Positions 1 through 11,400 of a DNA stretch of 64,000 bases are shown here, piece by piece (the first letter of the stretch is position 1; each line of letters starts with the position of its first letter). Source of the stretch: Siderastrea siderea. Its lineage: Eukaryota > Cnidaria > Anthozoa > Scleractinia > Rhizangiidae. Below the pieces are notes generated by a model that searched no databases, was not told the origin of the DNA, and was given only the letters and a program-made list of their open reading frames with translations. The position numbers and the translations under genes are program-made. The stretch is taken from positions 42,470,635 to 42,534,634 of the forward strand of contig OZ034970.1 in the NCBI GenBank assembly GCA_964030785.1, read 5' to 3'.

Positions 1-1319
1 GCGTCTTAACACTAAAAGAAATCATTATAAAGGAAAAGAGAACCGAAATTTTCCTTCCTGACACCTTTAAAGCAGTAATAGAGCCAAAAGTACGAAGATA
101 TCCGAAGGTTTCACGAAAACGTTTCTGAAATGACCGGGGGCTTGAATGGAAGAAATGAAAACGACCTCTGATTCTGTGACGTCACTGTTGATGAGCAGCG
201 AGAGATCAAAAAGCGAATATTGAAGGGTCACTGGAGAGCATCCTTGCAATTTTTTGGAAAATTCTCTGTTTTCACGCGTTTTCTTAACGTTGAAAATGGC
301 TAGCAGCTCAAATCTGTGGTATTTAACGTAGAGCTTTACCAGTTTGAGCCAATTGCCACCGTATAGGACTGCGAAATCTGATTTAATAGACCAAGATCAA
401 TTGCAGCCTTCGAAAGTAAAGGCCCGAATTGGTACAGTTAACTGGTGAGCGTTTAAGCATATTTATTCATTACACTGTAAAACTTCACCGTAGAATTGTT
501 AATAAATACGTTGCAACTTCTTGTCAGGCATTTTTGCTGTTCTTTGCAGCCGTTTTGTAGACTTACTGATATAAAGCAAAGCTTTATCCATAATGTATCC
601 AAAACTCTTACATGAGTACGGTTTTCATCCTCGCGGCAACAAGGACAGGACTCCAGCTCAAATTGTGAACATAGCCGACACCAGAGGTTACAGTTCTTGT
701 TGAATAAATTATATTAAACACACTCACGTCTACGTCGCAATCAATTCCTTCAATTTTTATGGGTCAACCATCCCCCCCCCCCCCCCCCGCCCTTCTTGGG
801 GTACTTAGACAGCAGTTGTACAAAGGGCGAGTCCCATTTTTTCAATAAGTGATACACACATCATAAACTTAGGGAGCATGCTCATCTTTCAACATATGAT
901 GTCATTTTTGTCTCACCTAAAAAGCATGAACATGGAACAGCCTGGAGCACCTGCTTACCAGTAAAAAGCCACAACACTTTTTAATAGCAATATAATTAGG
1001 CTAGTTTATTAAATCTGGGTTTGTGTTGTGTTACAACTGTTTTGTTGTTTTGAGTGTTGGCTTACGAGGTCTGGTGCATTACATTGCAAAGAGTGACTGA
1101 AGCGGCTGCTTTCAGCAGCCAGGGACGGGTAAGAAGGAGGTTTGGAACACGCAAACCAGTTTAATAAAAATAAACAGGGAAGAATAGGGATGCCGAATTA
1201 CGAGGAAAAGACTTACACAGCCAGTTGAGGCCAGCTGGACGTGGCTTCAGAACAGGCACCTTAAGAAGGAGACTGAGGGCTTCCTTATAGCCGCTTAAAC
1301 ACATTCATTAAACCTATTT
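1..1319. other. Non-coding DNA, no supported gene
   Basis: No reading frame here looks coding. There is a C-tract at 771-788. The stretch 1074-1305 is related to 30391-30605: both run from a GCATTACATTGCA-type start, through a gggaagaa purine run and a gacttacac segment, to a TAGCCGCT end. It is therefore a diverged dispersed repeat in the same orientation. The rest is AT-rich and featureless to the eye. Confidence 0.6.
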
Positions 1320-1865
1320 AGCCTGGGGGGGGGGGGGGGGCACATTGTGCCCGCGCTGTTTTTAACGGACTATAACTTTTAAACGGCTGGACGAATAATC
1401 ACCAACTTTCGTGACTTTTCCTGAAATTTATCAAAGAAAATTCTCCTGTGTCAATGACGTGTCTATGATGATTGACGTTTCCATAGCAACCGCCTACACA
1501 GGAGGTGTTTTGACTATTTTTTGCCTTTTTTCAGTCTTTTTTTGAGTTTTTTCCCCTTCGTTTGAAAAGAGAAGATAATCCTTTACTTTTTCGTGATTTT
1601 TTTGATTAAGTATGTTTCTTAGAACAAATTCATATATTTTTCTATGACGTCATTGTCAACTGTGTGACCACATGCTCGGGATTCAAGATGGCGGGTCAAA
1701 ATTCAAAATGGCTGCTTTGTGACGTCATTGTGACGTCATGAAACGTCATACTCGACACGTCATAACCCCAATCTGTTAAGCTAATGACGTACTATTAACG
1801 TGCCAAGTATCATCACAAGAGCGTGAATACTTTTCGGGATCTATGTGCCCCCCCCCCCCCAGGCT
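1320..1865. mobile_element. MITE-like element with G-tract terminal inverted repeats
   Basis: The left end reads AGCCTGG, then a run of 16 or more G, then CACAT. The right end is its reverse complement, ATGTG, a C run, CCAGGCT. About 500 bp of non-coding sequence lie between. The ends are clear inverted repeats, but I could not identify a convincing target site duplication. The interior contains many TGACGT/ACGTCA words. It is non-autonomous and its superfamily is not assigned. Confidence 0.55.
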
Positions 1866-4680
1866 CAGAAACTCAAAAAAAGCCCAGGCGAAATAGGGTT
1901 AACAACGAACACTCTTAAGTCGAGGATAGACAGCACTGGAGGAAAGTCCCCCGTCTGTCGGATGTACAGGAGGAATGAGTTTTGCAAGCAGTAACTTAAA
2001 TTTATTCACTCGAAAAGTACTTTTCCTACAGCTGCCCGTGACGTGAGACTAAAGTTCTATGAATGCGCACTCACCGTTTTCAATGAACTTTATAACGTAG
2101 CTAGAAAATCTGCGCAATCAAGTTCAACTTACGTAAGCGTGCATCGTAATCCCGTTGACTGCACGCTGGTAACGTGGGCAAACTAAACCTTTTTTTTCGT
2201 GTGTTTACTTCGCGAGCAACTCGGCGAGTTAATGACCAAGAAAAATCACTTTGCAGTATCTTTAAACTAGGGAGAAATTACAACAGTGAAATAGTTGCGT
2301 TTTGAGTTCTTAGGACGAGTAAGAAGCTTTGCTGAACTTATTTAGCCAGTTTGGCGTTGTGTTTACGATTTCTTTCACCGTCGCACTCTCAAAAAATGCT
2401 GTATAATAATATATTGTGGCCCTCAATTCCCTCACTCTTTGTAAAAATGTTCCAGGTCATTTGACCGATAAATGTAGCTGAAAAGATGGACGTTAACGTA
2501 CGTGTATTTAACCAAGCGTTCGAAAAGCATAGTCTGTGTACGATCCGGCACCGAAGTGGGATACACTGCCCTAGAACTTAGCGCTTAGAAAGAAATTAAT
2601 TTCCTTTGTGGAAAAAAAAAAGATCCTAACAAGTATTCTTATGTTTCAATTTCTTCGCCTGGCCAAAGGAAATTTGGCAAAATGGGAAAAAAATTAAACA
2701 TCGAACGCGAGTTTTCCCTCGTTTCTCAGAAAAATAGGAACTATTTGGTGTTTGCCATCCACTGCATGGTTTGGTATATACTAAAACAATTATTCACCTC
2801 AGTGTCGGTAAAGAGTGGTGGATATTCACCTCCACTTCGGTGAGTAATTGTAAAATATTACCTGTCACTCATTCCTTAAAATAGTGAAACCTAGAATATT
2901 ACGGCTCGAAGACAACGATAAAAAAGGATGCTAGATCCGAAAGAAACGATGGTATTGGAAGTTGGCGGTATTAATTTTCTGAAGAAAAGCAACAAATTAA
3001 ATTCAATGAAAAATAAAGTGGCCATGAAGACTAGTAACAAATTCAATGAAAAAAATGTCTATAATATTCACTCGGGGCTCTTGCCAAATGAAAACTTGTA
3101 AAGAATAAAAGGTTAACGATCTCAACTTGACAAAAGTTAAACATTACCTTTTCAAACCAAAACAGGTTTAACTTTAAACCTCTCAGTTAGGGTTACTGTT
3201 GAGTTTTCCAAAGTACTGGCAAATGTAAAGACGAATTTCAGGATCTTGTTGGTTCGGTTCTAACACGTGTTTTTCGGCAGGCTCTGTAGGAAGATAGATC
3301 AAGAAAAATATCCCATGATGTAATGCTCTTCTGTTATCCATGACATCCATAAGAGGTATTTCAATTAAAGGAAAGTTCCGCTCGGAAAACAGCTTTTCAC
3401 TGATACATTCCATCTTGTGTTGCTTTTTTACTTAGAAACGCAGGGGAAAAAATCGCTCTAAGCACCAAAACGTGTCAAGCCACTTCACGCGCAAGACTGT
3501 GCGGGGGGTGCAATACTGAAACTTCTCGAATTCATGTATATTGTTCCTCACTGTTACAGATTTGAGACAGAGCACTAAAGCCACCTGCTGATCACGTACA
3601 AACGCTGCACGGGTGACACGCGGGATGTAACTTCTAACAGATCACATTTGGTTGTTTTGAATCACTTGGTTAATTGTTCTGAACAGAAGTAGCTTTCCCT
3701 AAAAGAAAAGTGAAGTTGATTACTGTACTGTCAATTTGCTCTTCTACGTGTTCTTGCCTTGTGGGTGCATAATATTACAACATGAATAATATTAATAATA
3801 AATATTAACTTTTGTTGTTTTGTTGAATCCTCTTCAATGATAGTCATTGCCATTAAAGTGAAAGGAAATCCTACCCGAAACACATTCGCTCATCTACTTA
3901 CCATTGCTTGAGGAAAAACATATCTTTTCACAATAGCATTCTTTTAGTGGCTTGCACTACCAAAAACTGGCTGTAATTATGAAAACTATTTTTAACAAGA
4001 AAAGCTTCTTTTGCCAAATCATTGGTTTATTTGTTAGTTTATGCAAATAAATCACGAGACAAGCTTCGGCTTTTGCTAAACAATGGTTTGACAAGCCTGT
4101 AGGTGCACAATATTGGAACAATATAAGAATATTAGAATATTACAACTTCACGCCGATTTATCAAAGTGCGTCTTTTAGAAATGGGCGTTACCGCTGGATT
4201 TTGTGCCCTGAAGGCTCTTCGGGCATTCACTTCTAGAGTGATCGAAAATTTTCGGTTTGACCATAGTTAATAAACACGCTGGGAAATTATTGATTGAAAT
4301 TGGGCCAACTTTTTTGCTACAATTTATCTCTGTGAGTTTTTGTGCTATTGACGTCAAATTTTCTACATGAATAGATATGTGCATGGTAAAGGGAACTATC
4401 GTTTTGGTTTTTTAGTTTTGGTTATTTTTGGCGGGAAAGTGACGTCACGAAATATTGGGTGAAAATTAACATTTTAAATTTTGATACATTTTATAATAGC
4501 TGCTGAAAGACCAAGCTTACACAAGGTCAAAACTGAAGAGATAACTAAAATATGTTTATTCAGTCCAGAGACATGGTTGTTTTAAATTTGAAATTTCCGC
4601 CATTTTGTTACTAAAAATAGCACAAATGGAAATTTCAACTAGTTGTATCTAGTTGTAAGGAATTGAAAAAAATATTTCTC
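1866..4680. other. Non-coding DNA with dispersed repeat fragments
   Basis: No gene is supported. The segment about 3987-4105 (from aacaagaaaagcttctttt to gacaagcctg) is related to 19696-19808, with conserved words such as ATCATTGGTTT and AAGCTTCGGCTTTT. It is a copy of a repeat family present at least three times in the window. A 76-codon open frame on the minus strand at 3183-3413 has no recognisable domain and is not called as a gene. Confidence 0.55.
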
Positions 4681-4684
4681 AAAA

Positions 4685-7600
4685 GTAGACGTCCAGACAT
4701 CTATAGCTCCAGATCACAGCTTAATTTATTTGTCGCTTAATTTGCCAGAAGAAACTCCCAGAGGCCCTGGCTTTTGGAAATTTAATAACACCTTACTAGA
4801 AGGCAATGAATACATCGAAAAAATTTGAACAATATATCCGCAGTTACGTGAGCAATATAAAACTGTTGTTGATAAACAAATGCTCTGGGAACTACTAAAG
4901 ATGGAAATAAGAGCCATAACTATTTCCTATACTAAAGGTAAACGTAAACAAACTAACAAACGTGAATTGGAAATCAAGAAAATATTAAACGATCTAGACG
5001 ATAAAATTTGCAACAGTGATGATCTTCAAAACATTGACCAAGACCTAAAATTGTATAATGGATGACCTTAAAAGGGAGTGTCAATCACTGTATAAACGCA
5101 AAGGGGAAGGTGTAGGTCGAAATGTCGTTGGATTGAAAAAGGTGAAAGGCCGACTAAATATTTTTTCAATCTCGAGAAGAGAAATTACAATAAGAAGACC
5201 ATTTCGGAATTGAATTGAATAATTGAATTGGATAATGGAGAACTGCATGATATCTGAGGAGAAGTTGATCTTGCAAACAATTGAGTCATACTACAAGGAT
5301 CTTTAGACATCAAAAATCTCGGCCACTCAGTCTGATTTTGATCAATTCAGTCAAGATGTAGATATTCCACAACTTTCTAATGATGAACGAGACAGATTGG
5401 AGGGTCCTCTTAGTTATGATATATGCAAAGAAACATTAAACTCCTTCAGCAATGGGAAATCACCTGGAGAAGATGGCTTTACAGTTGAATTTTATAAGGA
5501 GTTTTTTGACATTCTAGGGGAAGATCTTGTCGAATATCTCAATGTTGCTTATGAAACAGGGCAGCTTTCTATTTCTCAGCACAGGGGTGTGATAACTTTA
5601 ATACCAAAAGAAGAAGAATCGTTACTAATTTTAAAAAACTGGAGACCGATTACACTTCTCAATGTAGACTACAAAATAGCGTCGAAAGCAATAGCGAAGA
5701 GAATCGAACCTGTCTTACCCACTCTGATACATTCTGATCAAACGGGATTTGTTAAGGAGAGGTACATTGGGGAAAATATCAGGCTTATAAGCGATCTTTT
5801 GGAACAAACGAAAAAAAGACCAAAGCACTGGAATTTTGTTGTCTCTAGACTTTCGCAAGGCTTTTGATACTTTGGAATGGCCACTGGTACAATATATCCT
5901 AAGAAGGTATAACCGTGGAACACATTTAAGAAAGTGGATTGAGATATTTTACACTAACGTAGAAACTGCAGTCCTCAATAATGGCTTTTGCTACAAATTG
6001 GTTTAAGCCCTCTTCAGGAGTGAGACAGGGCTGTGCCTTTATCGCCTTTTCTTTTTCTTTTAACGGCAGAATTAATGTCTAACAAACTGTTCGTCAAACC
6101 GACAGTGTAAAAGGAATCGTTCTTTTTAATAACGAAATCAAGTCAAGTCAATTTGCAGATGACACCCAACCTATATTTTGTTCAAATGTGGCATCAGTAG
6201 AAGCAGCACTAGCTGTTGTTAATCAGTTTGGTGAGATCTCTGGTCTTAAACTTAACATCGAAAAGACAAAAGCCATGTGGCTTGGCAAATGGGCCAATAA
6301 GCGTGACAAGCCGCTAAATCTTAAGTGGGTCCACTGCACGACGAGGTTCTTAGGAATATTCCCATTATATGATAAAAAAGATAATGACAACTTTAATTTC
6401 AATCTAAAGACACAGAAACTTCAAGCGAATTTGGATATGTTGAGATCGAGAGACTTAACGTTATTTGGAAAGGTTTTAATAATAAAAGCACTGGGAATTT
6501 CATCACTCGTCTACTCCGCTTCGAATGTAGATGTCCCTGGGGAGGTTATAGATAATGTAAAAGGACGAACATTCCGTTTTTTGTGGAAACATAAAGAAGA
6601 TAAAATTAAAAGAGTAGGCTTGTACCAAGATTATGATAGAGGAGGACTTCGCATGGTCGATGTTGAAACATTTGTGAAATCACTGCGCTTAGCCTGGATC
6701 CCTAGGCTCATCCGTTCCGGTCACCAACACTGGAAAGTGGTCCCTGACCATTGTTTCAATAAGCGAGGAAGCTTAAAGTTGCTACTGAATTGCAACTACG
6801 GTGTCGATTTCCTAGATGATCTTCCGAATTTCTATAAAGACGTACTAAAATTTTTCAGTGAACTCACATCGCTTTATTCCAACAATTCTTGGCGTGACCA
6901 ACTGTTGTATAACAACAAGGGCCTTTTAATCGGAGGAAAACCGTTTTTCAATAGGGAGTGGTATTCGAAAGGAGTACGGGTGATCAGAGATCTCCTAAGT
7001 GAAGACGGTAGCTTTCTTTCTTATAGCAACTTTCGGAATAAATATAGTTTAAATAAAACTAACTTTTTACAGTGTTATCCAGTGATTTCTGCCATTCCAA
7101 ATTATTTGTTATCAAAAGCGAGAACACGAGATCCCACTCCCGCACGAAATTTCAACGACCTGACATCTTTTCGATTAGGCAATGGGACTGAGTTAAACTT
7201 TTTGAATGCAAAAGCGAGAGACTTTTATTGGCTTACAGCCAAAAAAACCCATACCTGTCAACAGACTGGCTCAAAACGATGGGAAGCCGATGTAAAATTT
7301 AAAATGATCAACAGTGGAACAACACCTACAACTCAATTAGGAAAATATGCAAAGAAAACAGACTGAAGGAGTATCATTTCAAATTTATTCATAGAATTAT
7401 TATTACTAAAAAGGAACTTCACAGGTTTGGGATTAAAGCTGTTGATAATTGTCTTTACTGCGGCGAACAAGACTCGATTGATCACACGTTCCTTGACTGT
7501 CCATTCACTAAGCGTTTTGTTAAAACCTGCTTAAATTGGTTCAACGATGCAAATGAATCACAATTTAATCCAACAACTGAGGAGCTTTTATTTGGAATTC

Positions 7601-7764
7601 CTAACCCCTCTTCCTTTCTACTCAAAAAACTTAATTACACTATTTTATTCATGCGTCGTTATATAAATATCAAGAAATTAAATGAAGAAGCACTAACCCT
7701 TCCAGAATTTATCAGTAAAATTGAGTTCAAATATCGACTGGAAAATTTCATAGTCAGTTCTTAA
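4685..7764 (+). pseudogene. Broken Tx1/L1-type non-LTR retrotransposon ORF2
   Basis: Translated pieces follow the order of an L1/Tx1 ORF2. The end of an AP endonuclease comes first (motif SIAPDHSLI near 4697-4723). It is followed by the helical linker (frame open 4880-5065), then reverse transcriptase with NWRPITLLNVDYKIASKAIA (about 5639-5698) and DQTGFVKERYIGENIR. Next is the FADD catalytic box near 6151-6162, a thumb/connection region (6188-7366), and a C-terminal zinc knuckle CLYCGEQDSIDHTFLDC near 7452-7502 ending in a stop at about 7762-7764. Frames change several times (for example near 5060-5397, 5860-6188 and 7366), and the 5' part with ORF1 and most of the endonuclease is missing. 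It is a 5'-truncated, frameshifted, inactive copy. AT-rich 3' UTR seems to continue to about 8035. Confidence 0.88.
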
Positions 7765-8035
7765 TAGGTATTATAATTCACCATCAAAAGTGTTCCTCCT
7801 CACTGCTTTACCCTATACCATACCCTTTATTGTTTCCTTTCTTGTAAAGATTTCGTCGTAATTTACGGTATTGTCACTTTCCGTTTAGATAGCTACACGT
7901 ACTATTGTAATTCGTACTTTTACTTTCTATGTTACCTTGTACTTTCTTTTTCTTCGTTCCCGTAGATGTTTTAACTATTTTGTACGTTTTTTTTTTATGT
8001 TAATATTGTTACTGTTTGTAAAAGTTTGTGTTTGT

Positions 8036-9456
8036 AAAACTTTTATCTGCATTTATCAATCGGAGCATTTTGAGAGCTTCAAAAAGAGATCTTGAACGGG
8101 AAATTGTGATTACTGTAGGCCGAGATTCGATTTTTTTTCGTCGAGCAACGGTTTCGAACCGCTGCGAGTGACAGAGAGTAGCCAGGCGGTATGCATCACG
8201 AGATTTGACCAATCAGAACGCGTCATTTGTGTAGGAATTTTCGCCCTCGGAAAGGGCCGCTTCGAGAAGTGTATTAGGTGAAATTTTCGTTATTTTCGAC
8301 GCTTGTGATTTTGTTCTCGGAATTATACCTCATCCTAAAGTTTTTGGAATACCATATCTTAGTTCTGGTCAGGTTATCGTTGAAGGTAAATGTTTTAGTC
8401 GCGTTTATGAGAAGTTAAAAGTGGGCGGCTAGTTGAAAGTCGTCATGTTGATTTCACTGGTAATGTCACAGTTCTTCTTGGACTCGAAGCTGCTTACTGT
8501 TAACGGTATTTGCCCATTATCTTTTGAAATTTCGGGGTCTACCCGGGTCTACCCCTTATAGTTTTCCCGTTACAAGCCGTTGGAAGTATCGTAGAATGAA
8601 GAGATCATGTAAACCAAGTAGCAGATCTCTCGGGAAACCGGCTGAGAACGTAGACCCAGATGAATGCCGACACGAAGGGAATAACATCGAACTTCGAAAG
8701 ACTCTGCTCAAATTTGAACCCGAAAAGGGCATTTCAGCATTTTATCTCCCTTTTTTGTGTTTATGAGGTCCTTCTTTAAATTAAAGCAGGCTACTCGTTG
8801 CTGTACTTAGTCGCCAGTGAAGCTGTTTCTTTTGTTTTTATTTTTATCACAAGACATAAGCAGTGATTTTATTTGTACATTCTGGTAATAAAATGGTGAG
8901 CAAAACAACTGGTACAAGCAAAAGTTGGTGCTGTTTTGTCACTGTTTTGTGTGTAATCTTATTATTATTTTCTGACAGTCAGCTCTACAACAACTGTGCA
9001 CGTCTCTGGCACCAGTGGAATAGATTATGTATGAACTTTATTTTAGTGGTTAAGAATTTCAAGGCTAATTTTGATTTCTAATAGCTTATCGGCTTAAGAT
9101 AATATTGCTTATGGATATGTCCACACTTGGTGTCTGTGCACCGGCACATACTGGTGCTGTGTTACTGGGTATCCAAAATGTAATACTGTGTACACATTTA
9201 AACTGAGCTCCATCAGATGCAATTTAAAAATGTGAGTATAGGCAGGAGTTATTGGTATATAAGCGGACTGACAGAAGGTTTTTGCTAAGTTGTAACCTTG
9301 GAACTAAAGAAAGACATAAACACATGGAAGTGGTGATCACTTTAGAGCCCAAGCACAGATCTCCATCTTGTAGTTAGGCACCCAAATTCATGCGCGAGTA
9401 CTTGAACAATAGGTTTGTTCATATAAGTGCCCAGTGAAAATAGTAATCAGTGCAAA
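8036..9456. other. Non-coding DNA before the LTR element
   Basis: Nothing here is supported as a gene. An 80-codon plus frame at 8524-8766 is Lys/Arg-rich at its start, and it could be an exon of an unseen gene, but it has no family signature and no clear splice context. The sequence is otherwise ordinary AT-rich host DNA up to the 5' LTR. Confidence 0.45.
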
Positions 9457-9671
9457 TGTTAGGAAATAGTTTTAACCGGAAGTGTGAAGCCATTAGTCCT
9501 AAACGGAAGTGCGTTACGCGTGACGTAGGCTAGTACATCCGGGGTAATCGTACACGAGGAAAGAACGTTCAAGAACGTGGTGAAATGACTGTATGAGTTG
9601 TTGAAGGACGGAAATACAATGTTTTGAAGTGCTATACGTTTATTGTGGTGCTACATGGGACTGGGGTAACA
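9457..9671 (+). repeat. 5' LTR
   Basis: This 215-bp LTR has TG...CA ends. It matches 16644-16858 except for three substitutions that I can see: AAATAG versus AAAAAG near the start, ACGGAAG versus ACGCAAG, and GGGACTGGG versus GGGACCGGG near the end. Confidence 0.95.
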
Positions 9672-9674
9672 ATT

Positions 9675-9690
9675 TGGCGACCCTGCCAGG
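9675..9690 (+). other. Primer binding site of the LTR element
   Basis: TGGCGACCCTGCCAGG lies three bases after the 5' LTR. It starts with TGG, the complement of a tRNA CCA end, as expected for minus-strand priming. The priming tRNA is not assigned with certainty. Confidence 0.75.
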
Positions 9691-10012
9691 ACGAATTACG
9701 GATCCCAAGTTTAAAGGAGAATTTCTGGCGTTGTGGGAAGCAAAATACGTGGATTTTGAACGAGGAATATTCAAGCGAGCAGGTCGAAACGATCGCGCAG
9801 ACCACGTGGAATGGTGCAAGCTTGCGAAAGGGATTTATAGTCAGATGCCAACGGTAAGAGTACAGCAGTTGAGTCACTGTGATAGATAAACTATCCCCGT
9901 CGATAAAAGTCGACTAAACGGGTAGACGGCCGTGTTTTGTGTGGTATTTAGTGCTTGGGACTGGATGTTTGTGTTTTGAAAATCGCTGAACTGTACGACG
10001 TGTTTTGATATC

Positions 10013-11383
10013 ATGGAGCAATTGCAACTGCAAGTTGAAGCGCGATTGTTCGACCAAGATGAGGGCAAACTTGCCGAAATGATGGAAATATTAGGGATTG
10101 AAGACGATGTAGCGGGGAAAACGAAAATGCAACTTTTCAAAATTATCAGAAAAGAAATAGATGGTAAAATGGAGAGCGATGAAAAGGCTGCATATGCATG
10201 TCTGGAACAGCTATTTGCATATGTAAAAGGAACTGTATCCCCTCTCGAAAAAGCGGGTGGATCGACCGAAGAAACAGAAAAGAAACCAGTAGCTAACGGG
10301 GAAAAGGCCGAAAAGATGGGCTCCGGGGGAAAAACAAACAAAGATCAAGTTGAACAGGACACAGAAAATATTTTGAGCCAACTGGCGGGAACAAGGGCCG
10401 CCCCCTCCTTGCTGCGCAGAGAGTATAAACTTTCGGGACAGATTGGCGAGCCTGGACAGACAGAAAAGTTGACTTTCGTGTCATTAATGCATCAAATCGA
10501 TTCGGGCCTTAAACGTGGGTATAAAGAAAGCGAAATTGTTGATGCGGTTATTCGTGCGATATCGCCTCATAGTAGTCTTCGAAGTTACGTGGAGACATTA
10601 AATGATCTATCCCTTGCGAAATTACGGCGAATTCTTCGTGTCCACTATCGCGAAAAAGCTGCATCTGAAGTGTATCAACAGCTGGCGACAGTATGCCAAC
10701 AGAACAACGAGTCACCTCAGCAATTCTTACTCCGTGCGCTGGACCTGCGTAACAAAGTAAATTTTGCCAGTCAGGAATCTGATTGTGAGTTTAATTATGG
10801 CCTGTCCCTGATCCAGAAGACATTTGTAAAATCCTTCGAGACTGTGCTTCGTGATGACATTTTAGCGTCGAACTTGCGAGCGACCCTTCGCACCCCAGGG
10901 CTCACTGACGAGGAACTTATGAGACAAGTTAATGAACTAGCTTCACAGCAAGCCGAGAGAAACACGAAATTGGCAACAGAACGCCAAAAAGCGACAAAAG
11001 TGAATGCCTGCGAAATCCCCAAGGTTGAAGGTGAACAGAAGACCAGAAGCCTAAGTGCAGATGGAAGCCAACAGATCCTTTCTGAAATTCGGCAGATGAA
11101 ATCAGAGATTAACGAGCTCGAAGGACGAGTAAACGCCCAAGGTGGTCAAGCAGCAAGACCCGACTGGGGTCGATCCCCCCTCAGAGGCAGAGGCAGTGGT
11201 TACCAGCCAAGGTATCCAAGTTGGGGTTGTCAGAGTTGTAAGGAGCGTGGAAGAGGAGAGGAATGTGACCATTGTTTTGCTTGTGGTAGCTCTGGACACA
11301 TAGCTCGTGAGTGTATTAGAAATAGGAACAGGGGTAGCCGTCAGGGAAACGGCCAGCGACTATCCCGGCGGGACACGGAATAG
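10013..11383 (+). CDS. gag: Gag-like polyprotein of the LTR element
   Basis: This 456-residue protein is the structural polyprotein that packages the element's RNA into virus-like particles. The N-terminal half is charged and helical. The middle (about residues 140-320) looks like a retrotransposon capsid region. A predicted coiled region with LSEIRQMKSEINELE follows. The C-terminus is Arg/Gly-rich and carries a CCHC knuckle CFACGSSGHIAREC at about residues 421-434, preceded by a second Cys pair (CQSC, CDHC). The ATG at 10013 follows a leader of about 340 bases after the LTR. The pol frame is -1 relative to gag and already open before the gag stop, so a -1 frameshift would join them. This frame is intact, unlike pol. 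Confidence 0.88.
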   Translation: MEQLQLQVEARLFDQDEGKLAEMMEILGIEDDVAGKTKMQLFKIIRKEIDGKMESDEKAAYACLEQLFAYVKGTVSPLEKAGGSTEETEKKPVANGEKAEKMGSGGKTNKDQVEQDTENILSQLAGTRAAPSLLRREYKLSGQIGEPGQTEKLTFVSLMHQIDSGLKRGYKESEIVDAVIRAISPHSSLRSYVETLNDLSLAKLRRILRVHYREKAASEVYQQLATVCQQNNESPQQFLLRALDLRNKVNFASQESDCEFNYGLSLIQKTFVKSFETVLRDDILASNLRATLRTPGLTDEELMRQVNELASQQAERNTKLATERQKATKVNACEIPKVEGEQKTRSLSADGSQQILSEIRQMKSEINELEGRVNAQGGQAARPDWGRSPLRGRGSGYQPRYPSWGCQSCKERGRGEECDHCFACGSSGHIARECIRNRNRGSRQGNGQRLSRRDTE

Positions 11384-11400
11384 TCGACAGTAACAGCTAC

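Noticed and set aside
771..788. Homopolymer C and G runs at several places (also 20503, 21321, 59790, 63156)
   Set aside because: Simple repeats; except where they end the MITE at 1320-1865 they are not tied to a feature, and their length may be affected by sequencing.
3183..3413. 76-codon minus frame with balanced composition
   Set aside because: No domain, no paralogue in the window and no splice or promoter evidence; could be an exon, but not supportable.
8524..8766. 80-codon plus frame with basic start
   Set aside because: No recognisable family; its length is within chance expectation for this base composition.
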